Assembly (NCBI GenBank): GCA_002307055.1 | Contig: DBTM01000078.1 | Span: 112,262-176,261 of the forward strand | Direction: 5' to 3' | DNA length: 64,000 nt | Origin: Clostridiales bacterium UBA1316 | Lineage (GTDB): Bacteria; Bacillota; Clostridia; Oscillospirales; Oscillospiraceae | Part shown: piece after piece, positions 26,715 through 35,873 of the stretch | How the letters are laid out: every line of letters starts with the position of its first letter | How positions within the stretch are numbered: position 1 is the stretch's first letter | Notes under the pieces: model-generated | The model's input: the letters and a program-made list of their open reading frames with translations, nothing else | Database searches by the model: none | Told to the model about the DNA's origin: nothing | Program-made: the position numbers and the translations under genes

Positions 26715-26873
26715 ATGATTCCGTCCTTTGTCATTGTTTTATTGCGGCTCTCTGTATGCAAGATATTGCCATAAACAATATTAATCCATGTGTTACGGCG
26801 TGTCAAACTTATCTACAATACAATTTTTATTTAAGTTATGAATTATAAGAATAATAATCCGTAATATTTAATG

Positions 26874-26902
26874 TTGTAATTATTTTTAAGAGACTATATA
26901 AT
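26874..26902 (+). promoter_or_regulatory. Sigma-A promoter of the riboswitch-led exporter cluster
   Basis: TTGTAA at 26874-26879, 17-base spacer, TATAAT at 26897-26902. Transcription would begin at about 26909, just before the first stem of the structured leader. Confidence 0.65.
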
Positions 26903-26911
26903 CGCATTTAT

Positions 26912-26991
26912 GTAGGGACCTCACGATATCGATTAAACAGCCAGTCGGCTCAAGTTTCATGAACAGCCCTACAAGCGGGGGCTGTTTTCTT
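26912..26991 (+). ncRNA. Candidate riboswitch with transcription terminator
   Basis: The first stem, GTAGGG (26912-26917) with CCCTAC (26967-26972), encloses a small palindrome (CGATATCG, 26924-26931) and a hairpin (26935-26957, AGCC/GGCT with an AGTC loop). The 3' arm of that first stem overlaps the 5' arm of a terminator (26962-26969 with 26979-26986, then TTCTTT), so the two folds exclude each other. The upstream gene is on the other strand, so this terminator can only act on the leader. The conserved-looking GGGACCTCACGA and the downstream exporter make a guanidine-IV (mepA motif) type a candidate. The class was not verified. Confidence 0.5.
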
Positions 26992-27057
26992 TCGCTGGAA
27001 GTACCTTTGACAGGTATAATGACAAGTAAAAAAATAATAAATATAAAGGAGATAAAA

Positions 27058-29010
27058 ATGGATAGACCGGGTGGAGGCCCGCCGGGAAGAGGCGGACCAG
27101 GCGGACCAAGAGGATTTTTAACAGCAGAAGAAAAAGCAAACAAACCAAAAATTACAAAGGCATTATTATTGCGTATCGGCAGTTACATTCTCCCGTATTG
27201 GAAACAGATGATCGTTGTACTTGCGTCGCTTGTTGTTTCATCTGTTTTTGGTATTCTGCCCTCTATTCTTACAGGTAAAATCATTGATGACGGCTTAATA
27301 GGCAAAAACCTGACTGTTTTAGTCACTTTGATTCTTGCTTCACTGGGTGTCACGATTTTGGCAAATCTGATCGGTGTGCTTCAAAGCTATTTGAATTCAT
27401 GGATAGGGCAGCATATTTCCTATGATATGCGAAACAAGATGTTCCTGCATCTGCAGTCGATGTCTCACCGGTTTTTTACCGCAAACAAACAGGGCGATAT
27501 CATAACCAGAATGACAAGCGACATCGGCGGCGTGCAGTCGGTTATGACGAACACCATCGGCAGCATCCTCAGCAGTGTTATTACGCTCATCGTTGCCTTA
27601 GTCGCCATGTACCGAATGAACTGGCTCCTTGCGACGATCGCCATTTGCATTGTTCCGCTCTTCGTCCTTCCGACCAGAACCGTCGGTAAAGCCAGATGGA
27701 CGCTGACGCGTCAGTCACAGGAATGCAATGATGAAATCAACGGCATTCTGAATGAAACGCTGAGTGTCAGCGGGCAGCTGCTTGTCAAGCTGTTTACAAA
27801 TGAGAAGCGTGAATACGCGAAATATGAGAACGCCAATCACCGCATGATCAAGCTGAATATCCGCGAAGGCATGGTAGGCCAATGGTTCGGCGTTTTGATC
27901 AGTACGCTTTCAACCATCGGGCCGATGATGATTTATTTCGCCGGCGGACTTATCATGATGAAATACGACAAGCATTTAACGGTCGGTGACATCACGGTTA
28001 TGGTGGCGCTGCTCTCGAGAATGTATATGCCGGTTATGACGCTGCTGAACCTGCAGGTGGATGTTATGCGGTCTATGGCGATGTTTACGAGAATTTTCGA
28101 GTACTTTGACAAGACTGTGGAAATAAAGAATGCGCCGGACGCCATTACACCGGATTCACTCAAAGGCGCTATCACCTTTGAGAATGTCTATTTCCATTAT
28201 GACGAAGAAAAGCCGATTCTCAAAGGAATTAACTTCAGTCTGGAGGAAGGTAAATCGATAGCGATTGTCGGCCCTTCGGGCGCGGGAAAGAGCACGATCA
28301 TTAACCTGATTCCAAGATTTTATGATGTTGTCAGCGGCCGCATATTAATCGACGGCATTGATATCCGAAAGCTTGACCTGACCTTCCTGCGGAAGAATAT
28401 CGGTATGGTCACGCAGGATACATACCTTTTCAACGGCACAATCCGCGATAATCTGCTGTACGCAAAATTCGACGCGACGGATGAAGAAATAGTCGAGGCC
28501 TGTAAAAAAGCGAATATCCATGAGTTCGTTATGGCACAGCCGGACCAATATAACGCCATCGTCGGAAACCGCGGCTTAAAGCTCTCAGGCGGTGAAAAAC
28601 AGCGGATGTCCATTGCGCGTACCATATTGAAAAACCCGGAGATTTTGATTTTTGACGAAGCAACCTCATCCCTGGATTCAATCTCCGAGAATCTGATTCA
28701 GGAAGCAATAGAACCGCTGATCGGCAAACGCACGAGTATCGTCATCGCGCATCGGCTTTCGACGATCATGGCGGCGGACGAAATTCTGGTGGTCAGCGAC
28801 GGTCAGGTGATCGAGCGCGGCACGCATTACGACCTTGTCTCGAAGGGCGGTGTCTACACCGAGCTGTATGAAACGCAGTTCAGACGCGCGCTGGATGACT
28901 ATGAGCTCAGAAGAAACGAACATGAAGAAGAAGCGCTGAACGGAAAACACGCAGACGCTGCGGGGTTCACGCATTTTAGCCCGCCTGATGGGCTGAAAGG
29001 GACAATTTAG
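27058..29010 (+). CDS. ABC exporter half-transporter with Gly/Pro-rich N-terminus
   Basis: A 650-residue exporter-fold half-transporter. A flexible Gly/Pro/Arg-rich N-terminus (RPGGGPPGRGGPGG) precedes six membrane helices (about 40-350). The ATPase domain is complete: Walker A GPSGAGKST, LSGGEKQRMS, FDEATSSLD, IAHRLST. It should work as a homodimer, as no partner is adjacent. AAAGGAG lies 6-7 bases before the ATG, so the longer in-frame start at 26959, inside the leader terminator, is rejected. It is the first gene after the candidate riboswitch and is followed after 15 bases by the esterase gene. Ligand sensing and export may be linked. Confidence 0.9.
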   Translation: MDRPGGGPPGRGGPGGPRGFLTAEEKANKPKITKALLLRIGSYILPYWKQMIVVLASLVVSSVFGILPSILTGKIIDDGLIGKNLTVLVTLILASLGVTILANLIGVLQSYLNSWIGQHISYDMRNKMFLHLQSMSHRFFTANKQGDIITRMTSDIGGVQSVMTNTIGSILSSVITLIVALVAMYRMNWLLATIAICIVPLFVLPTRTVGKARWTLTRQSQECNDEINGILNETLSVSGQLLVKLFTNEKREYAKYENANHRMIKLNIREGMVGQWFGVLISTLSTIGPMMIYFAGGLIMMKYDKHLTVGDITVMVALLSRMYMPVMTLLNLQVDVMRSMAMFTRIFEYFDKTVEIKNAPDAITPDSLKGAITFENVYFHYDEEKPILKGINFSLEEGKSIAIVGPSGAGKSTIINLIPRFYDVVSGRILIDGIDIRKLDLTFLRKNIGMVTQDTYLFNGTIRDNLLYAKFDATDEEIVEACKKANIHEFVMAQPDQYNAIVGNRGLKLSGGEKQRMSIARTILKNPEILIFDEATSSLDSISENLIQEAIEPLIGKRTSIVIAHRLSTIMAADEILVVSDGQVIERGTHYDLVSKGGVYTELYETQFRRALDDYELRRNEHEEEALNGKHADAAGFTHFSPPDGLKGTI

Positions 29011-29025
29011 TTTAAGAAGGAACAA

Positions 29026-30927
29026 ATGATGAGCTTCGAAGAAAGAACGCCAAACACGCTGAAGCTGCCGCGGCTAATCAGCGATGGGATGGTATTGCAA
29101 AGAGATGCCCCGCTTAAAATATGGGGCTGGGCCGGCGCGGGCGAAGCGGTCACGGTGCAGTTTATAGAGCATACATATCGGTGCAAAGCAGGAGCGGATG
29201 GGAAATGGAATGTCGTTTTGCCTGCGTTAGGCGCCGGCGGCCCATACGAGATGGATATAACGGCGGATGTGAAAATCACAATAAGAAACATCCTCATCGG
29301 CGATGTCTGGGTCTGTGCGGGTCAGTCGAATATGCAGCTGACAATGGATAGGGTGAAGGACAAATACCCGGAGGAAATAACGGCGTGCGCTGAACCGAAT
29401 ATCCGGTTATTCATTGTCCCGGAGCGTTATGATTTTATCGTACGAAATGAAGATTTTGAAACCGGAGGCTGGATATCACCGGAGAAAGAGATGATACTGC
29501 AGTTTACGGCGGTCGGATATTTTTTTGCGCAGGAGGTGCTGCGTAAATATCATGTGCCCGTCGGGCTGATTGCGGCGGCCATCGGCGGCACACCTGCCGA
29601 ATCATGGCTGAGCGAAGAGGCTTTATCAGCGTTCCCCTATGCGCTGGAGCGGATCAAGCCGTTCAGGCAAGACGGATATCTGGCGGCTCTTATTCAGAAA
29701 GAACAAAGGATTGCCTCTGATTGGTTTGAGGCGCTGAACCAGGCGGATAAGGGAAATCAGAACGGCGCGATGCCCTGGTATGACGAGCGTTTTGACGCGT
29801 CCGGCTGGGAGACCATCCCCGTCCCGTCCTTTTGGGCAGATGAGGGGCTTGGGCCGGTTAACGGCGCCTTCTGGTTCAGAAAAGAGGTCGATGTTCCCGC
29901 AACGATGACCGGGATACCGGCCAGGCTCGAATTGGGCAGGATTGTCGACAGCGATTCAGTATATATTAACGGCACATTTGTCGGTTCGGTTTCCTATCAG
30001 TATCCGCCCAGAAAATATGATGTGCCTGTCGGTTTGCTCAGAGCCGGTAAGAACATCATCACGGTGCGGATCGTCAGCAATTCCGGCAAAGGCGGATTTG
30101 TTGAGGATAAGCCCTATCACCTGACGGCGGGCGCTCAGAGCATCGACCTGAAAGGCTTATGGCAGTACAAGATCGGCGCGGTCTCTGAGCCGTCACCGGA
30201 ACAGCTGTACCCGCCCAGCCTGCCGCTGGCCTTTTATAACGGTATGATTGCACCGCTTTTTACGCATCGCATTAAGGGTGTCATCTGGTATCAGGGTGAA
30301 TCAAATCTAAATAACTGTCCGATGTACGAAGCATTGTTTAAAACGCTTATTGCCGTATGGAGAAAAGGCTGGCATCAGGGAGATTTTCCGTTTCTGTTCG
30401 TCCAGCTGCCGAATTTCGCCGAAACGCTTTATCCGGAGTTTGACAGCGCCTGGTCGCTCGTTCGTGAAGCGCAGCTGAGGACACTGGAGGTGCCCAATAC
30501 GGGTATGGCGGTTGCAATCGACCTTGGTGAATGGAACGATCTGCATCCGCTTGATAAAAAGAATGTTGCCCACCGGCTGTTCCTCGCCGCGCGCCAAGCT
30601 GCGTACGGCGATAACGATGTTGTTTATTCAGGGCCGCGGTTTCAATCAGCGACGGTTTTCAGCGGGAAAGTGGCGCTGACTTTTGATTCTGTCGGCAGCG
30701 GACTTGCGGTGAAGGGGAGCCTGGAGCCGGATGGCTTTCAGCTTTCCGGGCCTGACGGCAAATTTTACGCTGCGCACGCGAAAATTGACGGAGACACAGT
30801 CATCGTCTGGAGTGACGCGGTGCCGGTTCCCTCGGAAGTACGATATGCCTGGGCAGATAATCCCGAAGGGGCAAATCTTTATAACGCGGAAAGTCTGCCG
30901 GCGTCACCTTTCAGGGCGCGCCTATAA
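29026..30927 (+). CDS. SGNH carbohydrate acetylesterase (sialate O-acetylesterase family)
   Basis: A 633-residue SASA-type esterase. The N-terminal Ig-like part is followed by the SGNH hydrolase with the nucleophile Ser in CAGQSNM and block III-like VIWYQGESN. The Asp-His pair lies in LGEWNDLHPLDKK. An inserted GH2-like jelly-roll (about residues 240-370, WFRKEVDVP, DSVYINGTFVG) is common in the long forms. No signal peptide is present. Members deacetylate sialic acids or acetylated xylan. Between an exporter and GH3/GH67 genes, xylan fragments are the likelier substrate. It is co-transcribed with its neighbours, with GH3 44 bases downstream. Confidence 0.85.
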   Translation: MMSFEERTPNTLKLPRLISDGMVLQRDAPLKIWGWAGAGEAVTVQFIEHTYRCKAGADGKWNVVLPALGAGGPYEMDITADVKITIRNILIGDVWVCAGQSNMQLTMDRVKDKYPEEITACAEPNIRLFIVPERYDFIVRNEDFETGGWISPEKEMILQFTAVGYFFAQEVLRKYHVPVGLIAAAIGGTPAESWLSEEALSAFPYALERIKPFRQDGYLAALIQKEQRIASDWFEALNQADKGNQNGAMPWYDERFDASGWETIPVPSFWADEGLGPVNGAFWFRKEVDVPATMTGIPARLELGRIVDSDSVYINGTFVGSVSYQYPPRKYDVPVGLLRAGKNIITVRIVSNSGKGGFVEDKPYHLTAGAQSIDLKGLWQYKIGAVSEPSPEQLYPPSLPLAFYNGMIAPLFTHRIKGVIWYQGESNLNNCPMYEALFKTLIAVWRKGWHQGDFPFLFVQLPNFAETLYPEFDSAWSLVREAQLRTLEVPNTGMAVAIDLGEWNDLHPLDKKNVAHRLFLAARQAAYGDNDVVYSGPRFQSATVFSGKVALTFDSVGSGLAVKGSLEPDGFQLSGPDGKFYAAHAKIDGDTVIVWSDAVPVPSEVRYAWADNPEGANLYNAESLPASPFRARL

Positions 30928-30970
30928 CGATGCCGACCTGGTCAGAAATACACAATGTGGAGGAATACAC

Positions 30971-33145
30971 ATGCCGGATATTGAGAATTATAAAAATGAG
31001 AATTTAAGTTTTAGGGAACGGGCGGAGGATCTTGTTTCGCGCATGACTGTGACGGAAAGAATCTGCCAGCTGCTGCATGACGCGCCGGCAATTGAAAGGC
31101 TCGGCGTACCCTCCTATAACTGGTGGAATGAAGCCCTTCACGGTGTCGCGAGGGCCGGTGTCGCGACGATGTTCCCGCAGGCAATCGGCCTTGCGGCGAC
31201 GTTTGACGAGGATCTGCTGCATGAGGTTGGAGATATCGTCTCGACCGAGGGCAGAGCGAAATTCCATGAATTTCAGCGTAAAAACGATCATGATATCTAT
31301 AAAGGGCTGACCTTTTGGGCGCCGAACATCAATATTTTCCGTGATCCGCGCTGGGGCCGGGGCCATGAAACCTACGGCGAGGATCCTTATCTCACCGCCA
31401 GACTCGGTGTTGCGTTTATCAAGGGCATTCAGGGGGATGATCCTAAATACCTGAAGGCTGCAGCCTGCGCCAAGCATTATGCGGTCCACAGCGGCCCCGA
31501 AAGCCAGCGCCACGCGTTTGATGCGATCGCATCAATTAAGGACATGCGTGAAACGTATCTTTACGCTTTCAAAGAATGCGTAACGGCGGCTGATGTGGCC
31601 GGTGTCATGGGCGCCTATAACAGAACAAACGGAGAGCCCTGCTGCGGCAGCAAAACATTATTGATGGATATACTCAGAGATGAGTGGGGCTTTGACGGCT
31701 ATGTAACCTCCGATTGCTGGGCTATCCGGGATTTCAACGAGGGCCACAAGGTGACGGTCTGCATCGAGGAATCGGCGGCGCTCGCCCTGAAAAGCGGCTG
31801 CGATATCAACTGCGGCTTTGCCTACTCTTATCTGGCCCGGGCACTCAGCGACGGAACCGTCAGCGAAGCGGATATCGACCGCGCGGCAATCAATCTGTTT
31901 ACAATCCGCATGCGGCTGGGCTTGTTTGACAAACCGGAAAGAGTACCGTATGCGTCCATCCCCTATGAGCTCAATGACTGCGCCGAGCACAACAAGCAGG
32001 CGCTGGAAACGGCTAAAAGCTCAATCGTCCTTCTGAAAAACGCGGGGAATATACTGCCGCTCGATAAATCAAAGTTGAAGTCCATTGCCGTTATCGGTCC
32101 GAACGCGGATAGCCGGCAGGCGCTGATGGGCAATTACTTCGGCACAGCCTCAGAATATGTCACTGTTTTACAGGGTATTCGTGAAAGCGTGGGCGGGACC
32201 GCACGTGTTTATTATGCGGAGGGGTGCCATCTCTATAAGGATAAATGCGGCGGCCTCTCGAGGCCGCATGACAGGCTTTCTGAAGCCGTGTCCGCGACCG
32301 AAAGGGCGGATGTCACCGTGCTGTGCCTGGGCCTGGACGCGACGCTCGAGGGCGAACAGGGAGATACGGGCAATACAGACGTCGGCGGAGATAAGAAGAG
32401 CTTAGATTTACCCGGTTATCAGCAGCAGCTGCTTGAAGCCGTTTGCGCAACCGGCAAGCCGGTCATTCTGGTGCTGATGTCGGGCAGCGCCCTGGCGGTC
32501 ACATGGGCGGACGCGCATGTTCCAGCCATTATACAAGCCTGGTATCCCGGCTCTCAGGGCGGCAGAGCGCTTGCTTCCATCTTATTCGGTGAATGCAGCC
32601 CAAGCGCGCGGCTGCCGGTGACTTTTTACAAAACAACCGAGGAACTGCCTGATTTTTGCGATTACTCTATGGAAAACAGAACATACCGGTTTATGAAAAA
32701 CGAGGCTTTATATCCGTTCGGTTATGGCCTGAGCTATTCTGCATTTAAATATGAAAACCTGGAGCTAAGCAAATATGTCATCGCACCCGGTGAAGACCTC
32801 GCCGTTAAAGCCGTCGTCCGCAATACCGGTAGCCGTGCGGCCAATGAGATTGCCGAGCTCTATCTCAAAGACCTGGAGTCTGAAGTTCGCCTGCCGGTTT
32901 GGCAGCTTGCCGGGATAAAAAAGATCTTTTTACAGCCGGGAGAAGCCCAAACGGTCAGCTTAACCGTAACCCCCCGGCAGATGGCCGCAATACGCGATGA
33001 CGGCTCGTGCGTACTCGAGCCCGGACAATTCAGGGTTTACCTCGGTCCCAGCCAACCCGACCGCAGAAGCGCCGAGCTGACAGGAGCACCTTGCCTGTCA
33101 GCCGAATTCACGGTGACTGGGCAGGAACTGACGCTGAAATATTGA
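30971..33145 (+). CDS. GH3 beta-xylosidase/beta-glucosidase
   Basis: A 724-residue GH3 enzyme: N-terminal TIM barrel (WWNEALHGVARAG, FAPN-like FWAPNINIFRDPRWGRGHETYGEDP), the nucleophile Asp in GYVTSDCWAI, the alpha/beta sandwich (IAVIGPNAD, EGEQGDT) and a C-terminal fibronectin III-like domain (FGYGLSYSAFKY, EIAELYLKD). NWWNEALHGVA and the Cys after the nucleophile Asp resemble xylosidase members. GGAGG lies 7 bases before the ATG at 30971. A much longer in-frame opening from 30731 overlaps the esterase gene and is rejected. It lacks a signal peptide, so it acts on imported oligosaccharides. Confidence 0.9.
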   Translation: MPDIENYKNENLSFRERAEDLVSRMTVTERICQLLHDAPAIERLGVPSYNWWNEALHGVARAGVATMFPQAIGLAATFDEDLLHEVGDIVSTEGRAKFHEFQRKNDHDIYKGLTFWAPNINIFRDPRWGRGHETYGEDPYLTARLGVAFIKGIQGDDPKYLKAAACAKHYAVHSGPESQRHAFDAIASIKDMRETYLYAFKECVTAADVAGVMGAYNRTNGEPCCGSKTLLMDILRDEWGFDGYVTSDCWAIRDFNEGHKVTVCIEESAALALKSGCDINCGFAYSYLARALSDGTVSEADIDRAAINLFTIRMRLGLFDKPERVPYASIPYELNDCAEHNKQALETAKSSIVLLKNAGNILPLDKSKLKSIAVIGPNADSRQALMGNYFGTASEYVTVLQGIRESVGGTARVYYAEGCHLYKDKCGGLSRPHDRLSEAVSATERADVTVLCLGLDATLEGEQGDTGNTDVGGDKKSLDLPGYQQQLLEAVCATGKPVILVLMSGSALAVTWADAHVPAIIQAWYPGSQGGRALASILFGECSPSARLPVTFYKTTEELPDFCDYSMENRTYRFMKNEALYPFGYGLSYSAFKYENLELSKYVIAPGEDLAVKAVVRNTGSRAANEIAELYLKDLESEVRLPVWQLAGIKKIFLQPGEAQTVSLTVTPRQMAAIRDDGSCVLEPGQFRVYLGPSQPDRRSAELTGAPCLSAEFTVTGQELTLKY

Positions 33146-33156
33146 AGGAGTTGTGT

Positions 33157-33624
33157 TTGATTAATAGGATTGAAATTTTAAGAAAACATATAGATGAAAT
33201 TCTGCTCAATATGACGGATGCCGAAGAGCGAAGATGCGCTTATTTACATTTATATGGGGTTGCACAGGCTTGTGCTTTAATTGCGTTAAAACGGAGCGGA
33301 AATACTGAGCTTGCGATTATGGCGGGTATGCTGCATGACATTTATTCGTATGCTAAGATGGATAAAAAGGACCATGCGCATAAAGGTGCTGTCTTAGCCA
33401 GAGAAATTTTGACATCGTTACAAATTGCAAGTGATACTGAGATTGATATGATTTGCGATGCGATTTACACACACAGCGATAAGGACGCTGTACACGATGA
33501 TTTCAGCGAAATACTAGTGGATGCGGATGTGCTCCAGCACTGCTTGTATAATCCTGCATGTGAAATTATGGCACATGAAAAAAATAGGTACGAAAAACTT
33601 AAGCGAGAATTCGGCATCGAATGA
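33157..33624 (+). CDS. HD-domain putative phosphohydrolase
   Basis: A 155-residue all-helical protein with the HD metal motif: His in YLHLYGVA, HD in MLHDIYSYA, then DHAHKG and a late Asp in ILVDADVLQH. The TTG at 33157 is 6 bases after AAGGAG, and the gene begins only 11 bases after the GH3 stop, so coupling is likely. HD proteins hydrolyse nucleotides or phosphates, and the substrate here is unknown. Its place inside a carbohydrate cluster is unexplained. Confidence 0.78.
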   Translation: MINRIEILRKHIDEILLNMTDAEERRCAYLHLYGVAQACALIALKRSGNTELAIMAGMLHDIYSYAKMDKKDHAHKGAVLAREILTSLQIASDTEIDMICDAIYTHSDKDAVHDDFSEILVDADVLQHCLYNPACEIMAHEKNRYEKLKREFGIE

Positions 33625-33735
33625 AACCGAGAAATAGTCACGGCCTTTCCCGCCGGGAAAGCCGCCCATACGGTTGATATGGCCTCCTTACTGCGCGCCA
33701 CGACGACGATTCTTAGAACAATGGAGGATTCAGCA

Positions 33736-35787
33736 ATGCCTGGCATAAATATAAACAAAACCGGCAGGAGCTATGCCTGCTGGTTGAATTATGAGAATTA
33801 TGCGGTGAATGCGCATGTCATGGACTTTAAGCCATACTTTTCGGCGATTGTGCTGGAGTCGCGCGGCAGGGTGCTGGATATGGCTGCGAAAGAACTTGTT
33901 CGCGCGGCCAAGGGAATATTCGGAAACGAAGCTCCGGTCATATCCAGGCAAACGGCGGAGCCGCATATCACGATAAGCCTGAACCAGCAGCTCCTTTATT
34001 CGCTTGGCTATGAAGGGTTTGCCATTACGGTGTCCGCCGGTGGCGGCACTGAAGAGATAAAAATTACGGGAGCGGATGAAAACGGCGCGCTGTATGGCGT
34101 GTTTGAGCTGCTGCGCGGTATCGGCAGCGGTAAAAGTATCAGTCAGATCGAAGCATCTCAGAGCAGAAGCGCCGAATTGCGCATCGCTGAGCATTGGGAT
34201 AATTTCAGCGGAGAAATAGAGCGCGGCTACGCCGGGCATTCGATATTTTTTAAAGATGATGGGTTTGTTTCGGATACGTCCCGCATCAAGGATTACGCGC
34301 GCCTGCTGGCCTCCGTCAGCATCAACGCGGTCTGCATCAATAACGTCAATGTTCATAAAAGCGAGACGCTCTTTGTAACAGATAAATATCTGCCTGATAT
34401 CGCTCGGTTTGCCGGAATATTCAGCGAATATGGCATAAAGCTGTTCCTAAGCGTCAATTTCGCTTCCCCAATTGAAATCGGCGGTTTAAATAATGCCGAT
34501 CCTCTTGATACCGAGGTTATCCGCTGGTGGGAGGAAACAGCAGCCAGGATTTATCGTTATATACCTGATTTCGGGGGATTCGTCGTCAAGGCGGACTCGG
34601 AGAACCGGCCCGGCCCCTTCACTTATGGACGCGACCACGCACAGGGCGCGAATATGCTGGCCAGAGCGCTCAAGCCCCATGGAGGGCTTGTTTTCTGGCG
34701 CTGCTTTGTGTACAACTGCCATCTTGACTGGCGCGACCGGTCTATTGACCGGGCTCGGGCAGCCTACGATAATTTCGAACCGCTGGACGGTCAGTTTGAC
34801 GATAATGTTATCCTGCAGATAAAAAACGGCCCGGTGGACTTTCAGGTCCGCGAGCCGGTATCACCGCTGTTAGGTGCTCTGGCAAAAACAAATATTGCCG
34901 TCGAATTCCAAATAACGCAGGAGTATACAGGGCAGCAGAAACATGTATGTTTTCTGCTGCCTATGTGGAAGGAAACGCTCGATTTTGATACGTATGCCCA
35001 GCGTGAGGGCTCAGCGGTTTCCAGAGTTGTCGACGGCTCGCTTTTTGGCTTGAAGCATACCGGTATTGCCGGTGTTTCAAACATCGGTGACGACGAAAAC
35101 TGGTGCGGGCATCCCTTAGCGCAGGCGAACCTCTATGGCTTTGGCCGTCTGGCTTGGAATACATCTTTATCGAGTGCCGAAATTGCCGAAGAATGGGTGA
35201 AGATGACCCTTGGCAGCGATGCTGATGTTCTGGAAACGGTAGTTCCGATGCTGCTTGAATCAAGAGAAATTTATGAGGACTACACAGCGCCGCTCGGTGT
35301 CGGGTGGATGGTGAAGCCCGGTTATCATTACGGCCCGGACGTGGACGGGTATGAGTACTCGCAATGGGGTACCTATCATTATGCCGATCATAAAGGTCTT
35401 GGCGTTGACCGCACAAAAGCGACCGGCACAGGCTATACCGCCCAGTATCATGAACCCAATGCCGGAATGTACGAAAGCCTAGCCGAATGTCCCGATAATT
35501 TACTTTTGTTTTTCCATCATGTCCCGTATGAGCATGTATTGAAATCCGGTAAAACAGTCCTGCAGCATATTTATGACACCCATTTTGAAGGGGCTGAAAA
35601 AGCGTCGGACATGCTGGCAAAATGGAAAGCGCTCCGGGGCCGCATCGATGACGGTATTTTCGAGGAGGGCTTGAAGCGGTTTGAGCTTCAGCAGGTCAGC
35701 GCGGCTGAATGGTGCGATATAATAAACACATATTTTTACCGCAAGACGGGTATCGGCGATGTACTTGGCAGAAAAATCTATGAGTGA
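33736..35787 (+). CDS. aguA: GH67 alpha-glucuronidase
   Basis: A 683-residue enzyme, close to the normal GH67 length. It removes (4-O-methyl)glucuronic acid from the non-reducing end of aldouronic acids released from xylan. Family landmarks include SRSAELRIAEHWDN, the sugar-binding FVVKADSENRPGPFTYGRDH, the acidic residues in LDGQFDDNVILQIKNGP and FQITQEYTGQQ. GGAGG lies before the ATG at 33736. A further in-frame ATG at 33679 has no ribosome site. There is no signal peptide, so it acts in the cytoplasm after uptake. It pairs logically with GH3 and the CE15 gene. Confidence 0.92.
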   Translation: MPGININKTGRSYACWLNYENYAVNAHVMDFKPYFSAIVLESRGRVLDMAAKELVRAAKGIFGNEAPVISRQTAEPHITISLNQQLLYSLGYEGFAITVSAGGGTEEIKITGADENGALYGVFELLRGIGSGKSISQIEASQSRSAELRIAEHWDNFSGEIERGYAGHSIFFKDDGFVSDTSRIKDYARLLASVSINAVCINNVNVHKSETLFVTDKYLPDIARFAGIFSEYGIKLFLSVNFASPIEIGGLNNADPLDTEVIRWWEETAARIYRYIPDFGGFVVKADSENRPGPFTYGRDHAQGANMLARALKPHGGLVFWRCFVYNCHLDWRDRSIDRARAAYDNFEPLDGQFDDNVILQIKNGPVDFQVREPVSPLLGALAKTNIAVEFQITQEYTGQQKHVCFLLPMWKETLDFDTYAQREGSAVSRVVDGSLFGLKHTGIAGVSNIGDDENWCGHPLAQANLYGFGRLAWNTSLSSAEIAEEWVKMTLGSDADVLETVVPMLLESREIYEDYTAPLGVGWMVKPGYHYGPDVDGYEYSQWGTYHYADHKGLGVDRTKATGTGYTAQYHEPNAGMYESLAECPDNLLLFFHHVPYEHVLKSGKTVLQHIYDTHFEGAEKASDMLAKWKALRGRIDDGIFEEGLKRFELQQVSAAEWCDIINTYFYRKTGIGDVLGRKIYE

Positions 35788-35804
35788 CCCGGAACCGTAT
35801 AACC

Positions 35805-35827
35805 GGATGCGCGTAAGCCGCGCATCC
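35805..35827. terminator. Hairpin after the alpha-glucuronidase gene
   Basis: A nine-base GC-rich stem (35805-35813 with 35819-35827) followed by AAATTTAATT, not a clean T run. It may terminate partially before the MATE gene. Confidence 0.45.
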
Positions 35828-35873
35828 AAATTTAATTAAGCTGTATTAAATAGATAAAAACCGGAGGGACTTA

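Noticed and set aside
30731..30970. N-terminal extension of the GH3 frame into the esterase gene
   Set aside because: The family start and a GGAGG site point to the ATG at 30971.
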